This document shows, one piece after another, positions 23,596 through 36,840 of a stretch of 64,000 nucleotides of DNA. The stretch spans positions 59,311,561 to 59,375,560 of the forward strand of contig NC_088775.1 of NCBI RefSeq assembly GCF_954871325.1, given 5' to 3'. Origin of the DNA: Gordionus sp. m RMFG-2023 (lineage: Eukaryota > Nematomorpha > Gordioida > Chordodea > Parachordodidae). A program made the translations under genes and the position numbers. The notes under the pieces were generated by a model. That model was not told where the DNA came from and did no database searches. It worked only from the letters and a program-made list of their open reading frames with translations. Numbering within the stretch: the first letter of the stretch is position 1; every line of letters begins with the position of its first letter.

Positions 23596-24119
23596 ATGAG
23601 TTGGCTCGAGTCTAATTCTGAGCCAAAATTTATTTTATTTATATATATTAAAAGAATATAATAAAAATCTCAAATTCGTGTTATTTTAGTAAAATAACTT
23701 TTTATTATAATATTTTATTATCAACAAAAAACATATGATTTGATTTAATATTTTTTATTTATATTAAATGAAATTTATATTATATTATGAAAATGATATG
23801 GTTTTTTATTAAAAAAAAATGATTACAATAGCATTAAGTGATTTTCAAAATATTTATGAAAATAATTTTTGATTGAATTTTAAATCTCTTGAATTTTATT
23901 ATAAATAAACAAGCTTTTAGGTGAAATCTATTATTTAATTTTATCATTTTTATAAAATTATCTAATTTAAGGCTTTTAAATGAGGTAGTTTTTTCTAAAT
24001 AATTTAAATATTTATATTAAACTTTTTATGTTATTTTATACGATCGTTTTAAGGTTAATATTTTAATGTGATAGATGTCATGTTCATTTTTTTAACATTT
24101 TTCAAATTTTTTGTCATAA

Positions 24120-24890
24120 GAGTGTAATATATTATAAAGATGATTATAATTTAAATGAAGATGTTCTTTGGAAATATGATAATTATATCGGTATTTTTAA
24201 ACGTATTTAATTTTTTTGACGCTAAGTGACAAAAATAAGTATTGCAAACATGTTAAATTAAAAATTTAGTGAAGATGTACCCTGGATAAGTGACAATTAT
24301 CATTATCGTTATTTTTAAAATTTTTTGAATTTTTTTGTCGTAAATGGGTAAAAATAAATATTTCTAACATGTTTAATTAAAACTTTAGTGAAGATGTACC
24401 CTATAGTTAAGTGACAATTGTCATAATAGTTATTTTTAAAGTTTTTTGATTTTATTTGACGTAAATGGACAAAAATAAATATTTCTAACATGTTTATTTA
24501 AAACTTTAGTAAAGATGTACCCTAGTTAAGTGACAATTGTCATCATAGTTATTTTTAAAATTTTTTGAATTTTTTTGACGTAAATGGGCAAAAATAAATA
24601 TTGCAATTAAAATTTCATGAGGATGTACCTAAGATATATGTGACAATTATCATTATCGTTCATTTTAAGGTTTTTTAAATTTTTTTGACGTAAATGGGCA
24701 AAAATAAATATTTTTAACATGTTTAATTAAAACTTTAGTGAAGATGTAACCTAGATAAGTGACAATTGTCATAATAGTTATTTTTAAAATTTTTTTTAAT
24801 AAATGGACAAAAATAAATATTTCTAACATATTTAATTAAAACCTCAGTGAAGTTGTATTCTAGATAAGTGACATTCCGTGCTTTATATAT
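24120..24890. repeat. about 119-bp tandem array, left arm of foldback 1
   Basis: About six diverged units, 109-126 bp apart, each with GAAGATGTAC, AAGTGACAATTGTCAT, a TTATTTTTAAA-TTTTTTGA stretch, GACGTAAATGG and ACATGTTTAATTAA. The core TGACAATTGTCA is a perfect 12-bp palindrome. The reverse-complement array is at about 26925-27046 and 33616-34260. The same unit fills the arms of foldback 2. Confidence 0.85.
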
Positions 24891-27051
24891 TCAGTACCGG
24901 CCCGGTATTTTTAAATTGTTGTTTTATGTTCTAACCACCATCTTTCAATCGTTTTAGTTGATTATCTATATTTCTCTATTAGTTTACATTTTATTGTAAA
25001 GATCACTTTATCATTTTAAAAACATTTGATAGGTTAATTTATACTTTAATAAGAAAAAAAAAATAGAAAATATATAGTAAAATTTAATCAGATTAACACT
25101 ATCAGAGGTGATACTCTTATTCAAATAAAATAAAATAAAATTTTCAAAATTACATCTGAATAATTCACATTACTATAGAATTTGTTTATTCACTGTATTG
25201 GATTTATGTTAATTTCTATCTTCAATCAACAAGGATTAACCTTATAATATATATATTCTGTCCCTTTGGGAAAATCCTTTAGTTGAGCCACATCAAAGGT
25301 TCCAGAACTCTTAGGTAGCTTACTTGCTTATTTTTAATACAAATATAAATATATTTTAAAATTCTTCCACTCAGTCTAATACTTAGTTTTAAATAATTTT
25401 ATGAATAATATTTTAATTTTTAAAATAACTTATGTATTTTAAGAAAATATTAAAAGCACAAAAGCATCGAAGATTAGTTTTTCTTTAGTGCCGTTTCATC
25501 TATTTCTTTAATATATTTTACATAATAATAGATTCAGGTAAAGAATGCATGTTTAGAAATTATAAATATAATACGAAAGTAGCAGGGATATTACCTCAAT
25601 CCATGCATAATTAGTTTGTCATTGGGAAGATATTTAAATAAATTAATATTTTTGTTTAATTTTAATTTTAATTCCATTACTTATGTTTATTAAAATAATT
25701 GAGAGAGAAACAAGTCTCACTAATAGGGTATTTTGCAATGGCTAAAAATTAAAAAAATGTTTATATTAATGAAGTATAACACTAATACTAGAATATTTAC
25801 AAATTAAAAATCAATTTCTTTTAAAATTGAATAAATCTTTTTCATTTTTATTTATTTAATATGATAACCAATCTAAAAATATAAAAAATTTGAGTGTCAT
25901 ACTTCATTAATATAAACATTTTTTTAATTTTTAGCCATTGCAATATAATCTATTGAGTGAGACTTGTTTCTCTCTCAATTATCTTAATAAACATAAGTAA
26001 TCGAATTAAAATTAAAATTAAACAAAAATATTAATTTATTTAAATATCTTCCCAATCCCCTGCTATATTGGCAGGGGTTGACTTTAAGTCCAATTTTATT
26101 ACATTAGTGATGATTTTAAAGGAGATAATTCCCTTATCAAACATTAGCGCCTCCTATTTTTAATGTGACAAACTAATTATGTATGGATTGAGGTAATATC
26201 CCTGCTACTTTCGTATTATATTTATAATTAATAAACATGCATTCTTTACTTGATTCAATTATTATGTAAAATATATTAAAGAAATTGATGAAACGGCACT
26301 GAAAAAAAATTAATCTTCGATGCTTTTGTGCTTTTAATATTTTCTTAAAATATATAAGTTATTTTAAAAATTAAAATATTATTCATAAAATTATCCAAAA
26401 CTAACTATTAGACTGAGTGGAAGAATTTTAAAATATATTTATATTTGTACTTAAAAATAAGCACGTAAGCTACCTAAGACTTCTGGAACCCCTGATGTAG
26501 CTCAATTAATGAATTTTCCCACAAGGGACAGATTATATATTATAAGGTTAATCCTTGTTGATTGAAGATAGAAATTAACATAAATCCAATACAGTGAATA
26601 AACAAATACTATAGTAATGTGAATTATAAAGATGTAATTATGAAAATTTTATTTAAAATTATATATTTTATTTGAATAAGAGTATCACCTCTGATAGTTT
26701 TAATCTGATTAAATTTTACTATATATTTTCTATTTTTTTTTCTTATTAAAGTATAAATTAACCTATCAAATGTTTTTAAAAATGATAAAGTGATCTTTAC
26801 AATAAAATGTGAATTAATAGAGAAATATAGATAATCAACTAAAACGATTGAAAGATGGTGGTTAGAACTTAAAACAACAATTTAAAAATACCGGGCCGGT
26901 ACTGAATATATAAAGCACGGAATTTCACTTATCTAGAATACAACTTCACTGAGGTTTTAATTAAATATGTTAGAAATATTTATTTTTGTCCATTTATTTA
27001 AAAAAAATTTTAAAAATAACTATTATGACAATTGTCACTTATCTAGGTTAC

Positions 27052-27400
27052 TTTGGAAGTATTGTAAAAATTATCGTTGAAAGAATATATTTTATTCACT
27101 CTATTAATTGATAAAAATCAGCAAAAAATTAAAATTCACACAAAAAGAATCGTAATATATTAACAACAAAAAATACTAACTAATCAATTTATAAAATAAT
27201 TTTTTTCTTTTAAATTTCAAAACTTTAATAATCATAATCAAAAATATCTCTCGAAAAATATAGATTATAATAATTATTATTTTTCTTTACATATAATAAT
27301 AATAATAATTTTTCCCCCAATTAGATGTATACAATCCATCTGATTGACGTTTAACAAAATTAAATGGGAATATACGTTTTTAATATAACATACTAGGACA
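27052..27400 (-). repeat. 3' LTR of the Ty3/gypsy fossil
   Basis: Matches 33272-33610 along its whole length. The minus strand begins TGTCCTAGTATG. The outer side is bounded by GTTAC. Confidence 0.85.
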
Positions 27401-28077
27401 TGTCACCCCTTTATGGGCCAATGACATTCCTCACCATTAAATATAATATTTAATATATATTTTGAAAAATATTATATTACTAATTATGTTGTCATGATAA
27501 GAGAATTTTTTTTTATATCATATTCATAGGGAAAAATACGGATATCCAGTTGTCTACTTTTACTTCATATTTATATACTCTTGAGCTTGATTACTAGTTG
27601 TACCGATAATCGTCATGCGATTGTGGGCTTGATTTGAATAACGATAGTCATCAGGTAATCGTTGGCCTGATCTGAATAACGATAGCCCTCCATAACATCA
27701 ATTGAAACGACCGTAAATTTTTTTCAGAATTATAAATTACCAAAACACCCCCAGTTGTTCAGTATTCCACTAATTTACTAATTTATATAATTTTGTTTTG
27801 TACTCTACTAATAATCTTATCAATTTACGCAATTAATTAAATAACCAAAGAAATCTCTTTCTTCAAGGGGGAACAAAAAAAAATCGCTTTTTCCATTCAA
27901 TAACCACTCAATTATAATCCCGAATAATTATAGGATGTTGAGTTCTCCCTCCGAAATATAAAACTCCCTTTATTTTCTAAACTTTTCAATGTTTCTATTA
28001 AGCATCCCTTAATGAATTCCATTAGCACTTAATCACAATTAAGCATACCTCTTTCTTTATTACAGAATCTTAACCCA

Positions 28078-29888
28078 GGTGCGTACGCAGGAATTTGTCT
28101 GGGGGGGGGGGGATAATAAAATTTTTTAAAAAATATTATTGATAATTAAAAATACTAAGCATAAATTTATTAGGATTAATAACATTTCTATTACACAATT
28201 TTAAACTAATGTGAATTAAAAAAATTATATATATAAACCAGCATTGAAAAACTATAAAATAAATGTGAATTATAAAATATAAAATGAATATAACCCACGA
28301 TATGAATCACTTAAATGACCCAAAATCGAAATTTGAATTTTTTGTTTTAAAATATATAAAGTATAAAAAATTTAAATGTTGGAAATATAAATTAATACAC
28401 AAAAAGTTTCTTAGGAATAATTTTATTTTGTATGTTTTGAGCTAATTTTTCAATTATCTATCCTTGCTTGGCGTTAAATGCCTATGAATATTCGAAAGAT
28501 CCAAATATTCAATCTACTTTCAGATGTTGTATTTCATAGGTATGTTTTTCACAGACTTGCAGGCCCGGCTCCCGAGCCGGACCGTATTTTAATTTTTTTA
28601 AATATACTCGGGCCGGGCCCGTATTTTTTTTAAAAAAACACCTGGGCTGGGCCTGAAAATTTTTTAAGAAAAAATATCCTGGCCGAGCTGTATATTTTAA
28701 AACCAAATATTTGAAATCACCATTATTAGCTATAAAAATCAAAAATAAATATAATTTATTTTTAAAAAATTCGGGCCGGGCCTGAAATTTTTTTTAAAAA
28801 AAACACGGGCCGGAAAAAATTTAAAAAAAAAAATCTGGGCCGTGTCCTGCAAATTGTACCTCTGCAAGGCTTTGTTATTCAAGAGAATATTCTCTCATTA
28901 GTTTACTAAAGAGCTGCTAATATATATATAACCATTTTAATTCATTGGGAGTATAATTTAAAATGTGTTTGAAATAAAAAGCATCCATAGCATTTTTTGG
29001 GACTGTATCAACCATAGTTAATCTTTTAATCATAGTTATTCAGCTAATAAGGCAACATCGTCATGATAAAAATCTAACAAATATTTATATTTATTTTCTA
29101 TCACCATATGAAAAAGGTTGGGAGAGGGGACATTTGTTTTATAATACTCTTCTACTGATCCTATATTAATGTTTTGACGATGAGCTTGCTTGCTGCAAGT
29201 CGAGGAGGACAAATATTAAACACGTATAGCTCTGTTTTTGACTCAACAATAACATATAAAATATGAAATTCTTCAACAACATTAGCTCTAATTTCCTTGA
29301 GTTCTAATAAAATGCTCTCCGCTATACTCATCTTCTTAATCAAGTCAATGTTATGTTTTTGAAAAGTATTAAAATAGTTGTATAATTAAATAATACATTC
29401 TAATGAGAAAAAAAATTTGGAATAAGTATTGAATCCAATAATTTTCTTGCTTCTGAGGAAATATTTTTTTCAAGCCATTGGGATATTTCAGTAATAGCAT
29501 TAAAATCGGCTCTTCTAACTCCATAATAGCTGTTACTGCTTGATGGCGGAGACTCGATCTCGTTGGACAAGCTTGTCTTTCTCCCTGTTGGACAAGTTTC
29601 AGAGATAATTATTAATTGACTAGAAATTTAGATAAATATTACGTCACTAAAATTTGAAAATAATAAGTAAATTACGCCAAGGAAAACTTGAAATCGAAAT
29701 TGATTGATAATACTTAGTAGATGAATGTGATAAATAAATGTAATTAAATATGGAATAAATATTAACAAATATAAATTAATATTAACAATAATTTTTTTGA
29801 AAAATATAATCCAGCATCTGCATTTTTTGGCTTTGGGGGGGAAGGGGGGGGGGATTTGCTCCCTGCCCTTCCCCCCGCTGCGTACGCC
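28078..29888 (-). mobile_element. G-run-ended repeat family, copy C (largest)
   Basis: It is bounded by inverted GGTGCGTACGCAG (28078) and CTGCGTACGCC (29888), each followed inward by long G or C runs. The minus strand at 29161-29343 reads MSIAESILLELKEI and ELYVFNIC, clearly related to copy B. Further on (about 28930-29130) it keeps protein-like patches (KYLLDFYHDDVALLAE, DTVPKNAMDAF) interrupted by stops. The protein family is unknown. It lies within the Ty3/gypsy fossil, so it arrived later. GC-island sequence at 28550-28860 is included. Confidence 0.5.
28550..28860. repeat. GGCCCGGCCC-type dispersed repeat, copy 3
   Basis: Blocks such as GCAGGCCCGGCTCCCGAGC, CGGGCCGGGCCCG and CTGGGCTGGGCCTG are separated by poly-T/poly-A spacers. 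Same family as 4690-4890 and 5715-5860. Confidence 0.55.
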
Positions 29889-32800
29889 AATGTCTTACCC
29901 CCAATACTCCACGAGTATCGTTATCAGAGTATCCCAAAATAATCAATATTTTCATTATTCATATTTAACATATTATGCTATATAATCATAAAAATCTAAG
30001 ATTCTGGAAAAAATAAAATAAGATTAATATTTCAGCATGCTTCCATATTATCTTTATCCTTTCATACTTTCTCCTAACCTTACGTGATCATTATGTCTGA
30101 TCACCTTTATTCCATTTATTAGCAAAATTTCATTTAATTTGGAACCAAGGTTTTCTACTATACGACCTTTTTCCCATTTCTTCCCTTTGTTATCAAACAA
30201 ACGGGCCCATATAATTCTCCCCACAGGATATTTTATTTCAATCTTATCAACCGAAGGTATACTAGCACCATCTTTGGATTTTAAGAAATCCAACGGCACT
30301 CTAGTCCTTCTTCCCAAAAATAACTCCACCGGGGTAATTCCCTCCCGGTTTCTGGAATTATTATAATATAAATGGGGCATCCAAACATCATTATTCTCTT
30401 GTTTGGCCTTTTTAATCCAATTTTTCACGATAGCTACTATTACACGTTACCTTAAATATAACAAAAAAATGCCCTTTACTCTCAATTATATAACTTAACA
30501 ACCCAAAATAATTCTTTCTGATAATATTAAATAAATACCATTGACCATTAACGACGATCCATATTTAACATAATTATCTTTATTTCCAATAAAACCACAA
30601 CAATCTAACATAAAATATGTAGAAAAATATAATATAATATAATTATCCAATTCTTCATTTCTCAAAGGTCCACAGATGACATCCAAAGGTCCACAGCTGA
30701 CATCTAATTCAATATCTCTCAATCTCCAACTACGGGTTTTTCCGAACAATAAAACACACCCCGTGATCCTTATCTCCTCTTCTTCCCCCAAGGAAAACTT
30801 ATTTCCCCTGTCAGAAAATAACTGACATTTGATGTATTATATTAAATTTATTTCTTCTTTTTTTCAACAGTTACAACAGCTACCATTCTCTCCGCCTGTC
30901 CATTGGAACTGGGATGATATGGTGGAGCTAATACATGTTTAATTTCCAACGAATTACAAAAATCTCTGGAACTTTCACTTACAAAGGCCGGACCTCCATC
31001 AGACACATTGTCTTTGGAATCCCAAATCTAGCCCATAACCTTTGTAACAATTTGATAACAATCCTAGTGGTTAATCCATGAACCTCTTCATACTCAATCC
31101 ACTTAGAATATGCATCAACAACTAAAAAATACGACCTCTTGTTTAAGTCAAAGAAATCAACATGAATATGCTCCCACGGCTTTTCAGGTTTCGGCCAATA
31201 ACTGCCTATTTCCTTCCGAGGCATAGCGGCATAAGAATTACATGGAATACAACTCCTCATAATTTTTTCAATATCATTGCTCATTCTAGGCCACCATACA
31301 TACTCACGAGCCCAAGATTTCATTTTATCTCGACCCTGATGTCCTGCATGCAACAAATGTACAACTTTACTCCGTAATTTCAATGGAATTACGGCTCTAT
31401 TACCCGCATCAAACAATCATCCACTACGGACAATTCCTAATCAATTTTTTTATAAACTTTACTAATATTTTACCACGGTTCTTATCCCGTCAAAAATAAT
31501 TTTACTATACCCAATTCCTTATCCCTTAAGTTAAGGTATTGCTTTTAAGATCCTCCCAATTCGTAGGATCACCCTTTAACATAAGTGATAAAGAACAAAT
31601 TAATGCCCTTTCTTCATTCACTATTATACTTTAGTTAACATCAAGATCCTCTTCACTGGATCCTAACCTAGATAAAATATCAGGCAAACAATTTTCCTTG
31701 CCCCTGCGATATCTGATTTCCACATTAAAACTTCCCACCTGTAACAACCAACGTTGCAACCGGGGAGATAGCATTAAATCTTTATTATCCTTCTTAAATA
31801 AATGAATTAACGGCTTATGATCCGTAATTATAAATCTTTTACCGATCAAATATTCACGACATTTGGTTAATCTAAAGATAACCGCTAGAGCTTCTTGTTC
31901 AATAACCGAATATCTAGTTTCCACTTCCCTGAAAACTCTCGAAAAAAATATGATGGGTCTTTCACACCATCCATTAAATGTAACAATGCCCCTGCAGTCA
32001 ATTCTCAATTTAACCCTAGGGCATTGACACCGTCTATTTATTCCATCAGTCCTTAAAATTTCACAAGTTTTAAGGGGCTGATTGCTCCCTCTGAAATATC
32101 AATCTCATTCGAATTTAAATTTTCGCCTAAATTTAACTCGGAATTTCGAGGCCTTTTACTAATATCACTATATTTTTTAATAATATCCCGAGGATATTTT
32201 TCCCATTTAAAATTATCAACATTTTTTTATTTGTATATTTCACAATGCTCCCAGGATACTTTTTCCATTTAAATTATATTTCATTATATTCAGATTATAA
32301 CTATAATCAACCGTTTTAACTTTATCTTCATGATAACAAACATTTAAATTAAAAACATTAAAATTATGAGAATCCCATCTCATTTTACTATTATAATATA
32401 CTTTCTTAAAATTTTTATTTCCCTGTATTTTTAAATGCTATATGATTACATTTGCTATCATATAGTCAGTGTAAAGCACAATTTATAGCTATATGTCCCG
32501 TCTCTTTACATTTAAAACATTCTATCACCAAATTGTTTCTTGTCCCCTTGATTACTTATATTAATCAACTTAGATATATCACTATAAATATATTTTATAG
32601 ATTCTTTTATATCTTTTAATTCCCGGAGAATAACCACTGAGCTCTCCACAAATTCCGAACGATCATCGTTATTATCTTTCATCGTTTCAACCATTCCAGG
32701 TCTGCCGTTCTTGATTTCATTCAAAATTCCATTTAAACTACTTTCCAAGTCTGAAATTCTCTTAAAACAATTAGCCGACACCAGAGTGTCCTTTTTCCAA

Positions 32801-33271
32801 TTACCATATACCCTGGTCGCAGCCAAAGTATATTTTCCACATAAAAATTTCAAAAGTATATAAAATATATAATTACTATTAATCCTAATGTAACTAAGTG
32901 ATGGCCTATATCCAATTCATTAATGTTCTGATACAAGATTTTAGAACCCATATCCTTAAAGATGGCAATTTTATTAATAAAAGTAGGCTCAGAATACTTA
33001 TCGAAATACACAACCATCGCATATTACGAATTTTTACTCTAAAATTACGTTATTACAAAAAGTTATATTATATTATAAAGCCAGGATGTTAATTGAACTA
33101 ATCTAAAAAAATATTTTTCAAACTATTTTGTTAATTAAAATTCTAAAAAAATTTAAACAAAAATGTGATGATTGCGTTGTGTCCTAAGGAAACATCTAAT
33201 ATGTAAAATAAAAATGTGGATTTTACCTTATAATAACGAATAGGTATCTCGGATCCTAGGTCACGGTCAAC

Positions 33272-33610
33272 ACTATAAGTATAGTAAAAGTATCGTAGAA
33301 AGTATATATTTTATTTACTCTATTAATTGATAAAAATCAGCAAAAAATTGACACAAAAAGAATCGTAATATATTAACAACAAAATATACTAACTTATCAA
33401 TTTATAAAATAATTTTTTTCTTTTAAATTTCAAAACTTAAATAATCATAATCAAAAATATCTCTCGAAAAATATAGATTATAATAATTATTATTTTTCTT
33501 TATATATAATAATAATAATTTTTCCCCCAATCAGATGTATACAATCCATCTGATTGACGTTTAACAAAATTAAATGGGAATATACGTTTTTAATATAACA
33601 TACTAGGACA
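33272..33610 (-). repeat. 5' LTR of the Ty3/gypsy fossil
   Basis: Direct repeat of 27052-27400. The element-distal edge is fixed by the GTTAC duplication at 33611; the inner edge is uncertain by a few bases. The primer-binding site is not identified. Confidence 0.82.
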
Positions 33611-33615
33611 GTTAC

Positions 33616-34260
33616 ATCTTCACTTAAGTTATAATTAAACATGTTAAAAATATTTATTTTTGCCCATTAACGTCAAAATAATTCAAAAACTTAAAATGAA
33701 CGATAATGATAATTGTCACTTATATCTTAGGTACATCCTCATGAAATTTTAATTGCAATATTTATTTTTGCCCATTTACGTCAAAAAAATTCAAAAAATT
33801 TTAAAAATAACTATGATGACAATTGTCACTTAACTAGGGTACATCTTCGCTAAAGTTTTAATTAAGAAATATTTATTTTTGTCCATTTACGTCAAAAAAA
33901 TTCAAAAAACTTTGAAAATAACTATTATGACAATTGTCACTTATCTAGGGTACATCTTCCCTAAAGTTTTAATTAAACATGTTAGAAATATTTATTTTTA
34001 CCCATTTACGACAAAAAAATTCAAAAAATTTTAAAAATAACGATAATGATAATTGTCACTTATCCAGGGTAAATCTTCACTAAATTTTTAATTTAACATG
34101 TTTGCAATACTTATTTTTGTCACTTAGCGTCAAAAAAATTAAATACGTTTAAAAATACCCATATAATTATCATATTTCCAAAGAAGATCTTCATTTAAAT
34201 TATAATCATTTTTACAATATATTACACTCTTATGACAAAAATTTTGAAAAATGTTAAAAA
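33616..34260. repeat. about 119-bp tandem array, right arm of foldback 1 (outer part)
   Basis: Four to five reverse-complement units with ATAATTGTCACTTA / CAATTGTCACTTA and GTACATCTTCAC. The first unit was split by the retroelement; its other part is at 26925-27046. Confidence 0.85.
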
Positions 34261-34749
34261 AATGAACATGACATCTATCACATTAAAATATTAACCTTAA
34301 AACGAACGTATAAAATAACATAAAAAGTTTTATATAAATATTTAAATTATTTAGAAAAAACTACCTCATTTAACAGCCTTAAAAATTTGATAATTTTATA
34401 AAAATGATAAAAATAAATAAAAGATTTCACCTAAAAGATTGTTTATTTATAATAAAATTCACGAGATTTAAAATTCAATCAAAAATTATTTTCATTAATA
34501 TTTTGAAAATCACTTAATGTAATAGTAATCATTTTTTTTTATTAAATAACATCAAATCATTTTCATAATAAAATATAAATTTCATTTCATATAAATAAAA
34601 AATATTAAATCAAATCATATGTTTTTTGTTAATAATAAAATATTATAAAAAAAGTTATTTTACCAAAATAGCACGAATTTGAGATTTTTATTATATTCTT
34701 TTAAAATATATAAATAAAATAAATTTTGGCTCAAAATTAGACTAGAGCC

Positions 34750-34990
34750 AACTCCTGAGCCGGCTTAAACTTGAGCCAAATTTTCAGCTCCGACCTCGAG
34801 ATTGAAGCCAATCAGCTCATCTCAAGGTTTAAGCCAAAATTTTCAGCTCCGATCGAGGTTTAAGCCAAATTTTCGGCTCCGACGAGGTTGAAGCCAAATT
34901 TTTCAGCTCCGACCTCGAGGTTTAAGCCAAAATTTTCGGCTCCGACCTCGAGTTTAAGCCAAATTTTCGCCTCAAAAACTGGCTGAGTTT
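34750..34990. repeat. about 36-40-bp subterminal tandem array, right arm of foldback 1
   Basis: Five or more inverted copies of the TTTTCAGCTCCGACCTCGAG unit of the left arm, some lengthened or shortened. It ends near GGCTCAGCCGTTTAACAACA, the terminal repeat. Confidence 0.85.
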
Positions 34991-35079
34991 ACGGCTAAGC
35001 CGGCTTGGCTCAGCCGTTTAACAACACTAATCAGATCTCCTTCTGATCTTGCTTTAACTGCTTTCATATCGTTTGCTTA

Positions 35080-35560
35080 TTAACGAAAAATATAGTAAAT
35101 TCTAATTTTATAAAATCTGACCATTCCAATAATGGTGTCATTATTGATTGGATATCCTGAATAATTGCTGATCACCGACTTCCAGAAACGAATAGACAGG
35201 ACTGGCATTGCCCATAATTGCAAGCTGTGTTGAATTGCTCCTTTCCAAAATGCAGATATCTGACCATCCATTATTCTCCTTTCTGTTTAAAGGAGCTGGC
35301 ATGAGTTTCTAGAAGCTTATTCCCTCAGTTAATTTACAATTAAAGTTAAATGAAAATAAGCTCACTCACGCCATTGGTAATTGTTTAAGCTGCTTAATAA
35401 TCCAACCCCACACTTGCTCAAGTGGCAGTTCGACCGTCGAGGTAATGGAAAACATGGCCTCCATTGTCGTTCTTGTAAAGATCGAATTGTTAAACATAAT
35501 TTATGTAATTCGATTATCCTTAGAATTTTGAGATGCTCTAATTCCATCTATTCTTGAACC
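35080..35560. other. GC-richer stretch, possible decayed coding
   Basis: Both strands have open frames of about 60 codons. The plus strand near 35375-35555 reads KWQFDRRGNGKHGLHCRSC, which has a CxxC pair, and the minus strand at 35080-35271 is also open. Composition differs from neighbours, so this is probably a decayed gene or transposase. The strand cannot be decided. Confidence 0.25.
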
Positions 35561-36440
35561 TCCAGGTCTTTCCAGATCTGATGGGAAGTATCCATGGGAT
35601 TTCTCTAATTAAAGAGGTCAATTCCTGGTATATTACTCGTGTATTGATCCATTGTCTCCTTCCAGTCAAAAACTTAACATCCCTGAGAAAAAGGAGCAAA
35701 TAAAAATGGCAAAATATTCAGAAATTTCACGATAACACATATTTATTCCTATTAAATATATAATTTATATTATATATTTTAATTTTTTTTCTTTTAAACT
35801 ATTATATTTACCCATTATATTTGCAAAATTAATAAAATTTAAATATCAGCTTATAAATCTTGTTTTCAAAATAATTTATAAAATAATGATCTATGGAATT
35901 TCTTTTTTCTGAATTCGCAAAATATTTTACTTGATAAAAAAAATTGACACAGATTATATATTTCACTGTAAGATGTGCTGGAAGGTTTTATCATCAAATA
36001 AGACTAGTGGCTTCAACTAGGAAGTATTTAAAAGTAAAATATTAAACAAATCTAATATTAATGTGTAGTCCAATTCTTAATCTTTAAAATAAAATTTGAA
36101 TCAAAGTTGTATCTATAATAGGTTAGGTATTGAGCTAAATGAGTTAATGTGAAAGTTGATTTTCTGGCCCAGTCCAAGCATGGTATATGATATTCATAAA
36201 TAATTACATGAACGTTAAATATGCTAAAAATTAATCGCTCATCCATTTATATATTTATAAATTTTGTCAAAATGCTAAATACTTATTTCAATCCATTCAC
36301 ATTTTAAAGATAAAAAGTAAGGTGGTGGTCTGGCCAGTCAGCAAACATATTCATTTATGCTACTCATCCCCTACATAATTTTTATTCTAAGTATTACTAT
36401 TATAATTTTAGACTGACCTTAGCCAGATCAAAAAAGACAA
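35561..36440. other. AT-rich spacer
   Basis: No gene or repeat structure supported. Confidence 0.4.
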
Positions 36441-36449
36441 TAGATGATA

Positions 36450-36840
36450 TTTTGAAATAAATAATAATGCTATTGAAAATCACCTAGATGCACTTTTTAA
36501 ATCTAAAAATACTCAAATGAATATTTTAGATGATTCTTATATAAAAAATATGTATATTAAATTTAATATTGCATTGCCCATCCTAGTGTTGAACGATTAT
36601 TTAGTCAGATTATACTATCTGATCGACGCTCTAGAGTTATAGCATTATGGAAATGTTATTATAAAGATTCAGAGTTGTTAGAGTATCTAGATATAAAAAT
36701 GTGGCATCTGTATCTAGATAGATTTTTGATTAAAATATCTGTATCTGTGTCTATATATTATTTTAGACGTATCTGTATCTGTTTTTAGATACTTTTAAGA
36801 TACATTTTGATATACTTTTATTTAACGCCTTTTTATATTA
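36450..36840 (+). pseudogene. hAT transposase C-terminal fragment with 3' subterminal repeats
   Basis: The plus strand reads NNNAIENHLDALFKSKNT, then a YIKFNIALP segment, and in another frame PSVERLFSQIILSDRR. This is the hAT C-terminal dimerisation motif (xALPSSASVERLFS), with one frameshift between the halves. It is followed by GTATCTGTATCTAGATA-type subterminal repeats (about 36700-36810). No upstream transposase body is present, so this is a 3' remnant. Confidence 0.6.

Larger units (their letters stand above)
27052..33610 (-). mobile_element. Ty3/gypsy LTR retroelement, broken fossil
   Basis: It is inserted in the right arm of foldback 1 and flanked by a 5-bp duplication, GTTAC (27047-27051, 33611-33615). 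It reads on the minus strand. Recognisable parts, in element order, are the 5' LTR (about 33272-33610), a gag region with a CCHC zinc knuckle (about 32470-32853), RNase H (about 31631-32008), integrase with HHCC finger, catalytic core and C-terminal segment (about 30054-31416), and the 3' LTR (27052-27400). A purine run precedes the 3' LTR. Reverse transcriptase is not recognised. It is broken in several places. The LTRs differ at perhaps one position in ten by eye, so it is old but not ancient. Another element is inserted between integrase and the 3' LTR. Confidence 0.85.
23417..35029. mobile_element. foldback element 1: about 5-kb palindromic hAT-like element, interrupted by a Ty3/gypsy copy
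   Basis: It starts TAGTGTTGTTAAA and ends TTTAACAACACTA. An exact 8-bp duplication, ATCAGATC, flanks it (23409-23416, 35030-35037). Without the retroelement at 27052-33610 it is about 5.05 kb and almost wholly an inverted repeat centred near 25840. Each arm carries, from the outside in, a GC-richer array of about 40-bp units, a spacer, an array of about 119-bp units and a roughly 1-kb unique stretch. The right arm has about 110 bp (near 26057-26165) with no match in the left arm. No transposase is visible, so it probably depends on one supplied in trans. Confidence 0.85.

Noticed and set aside
23343-23615. Plus-strand frame with repeated NLEVGAENFG
   Set aside because: It is a translation of the 36-40-bp subterminal array of foldback 1, whose mirror copy lies at 34750-34990; no start context or other coding sign.
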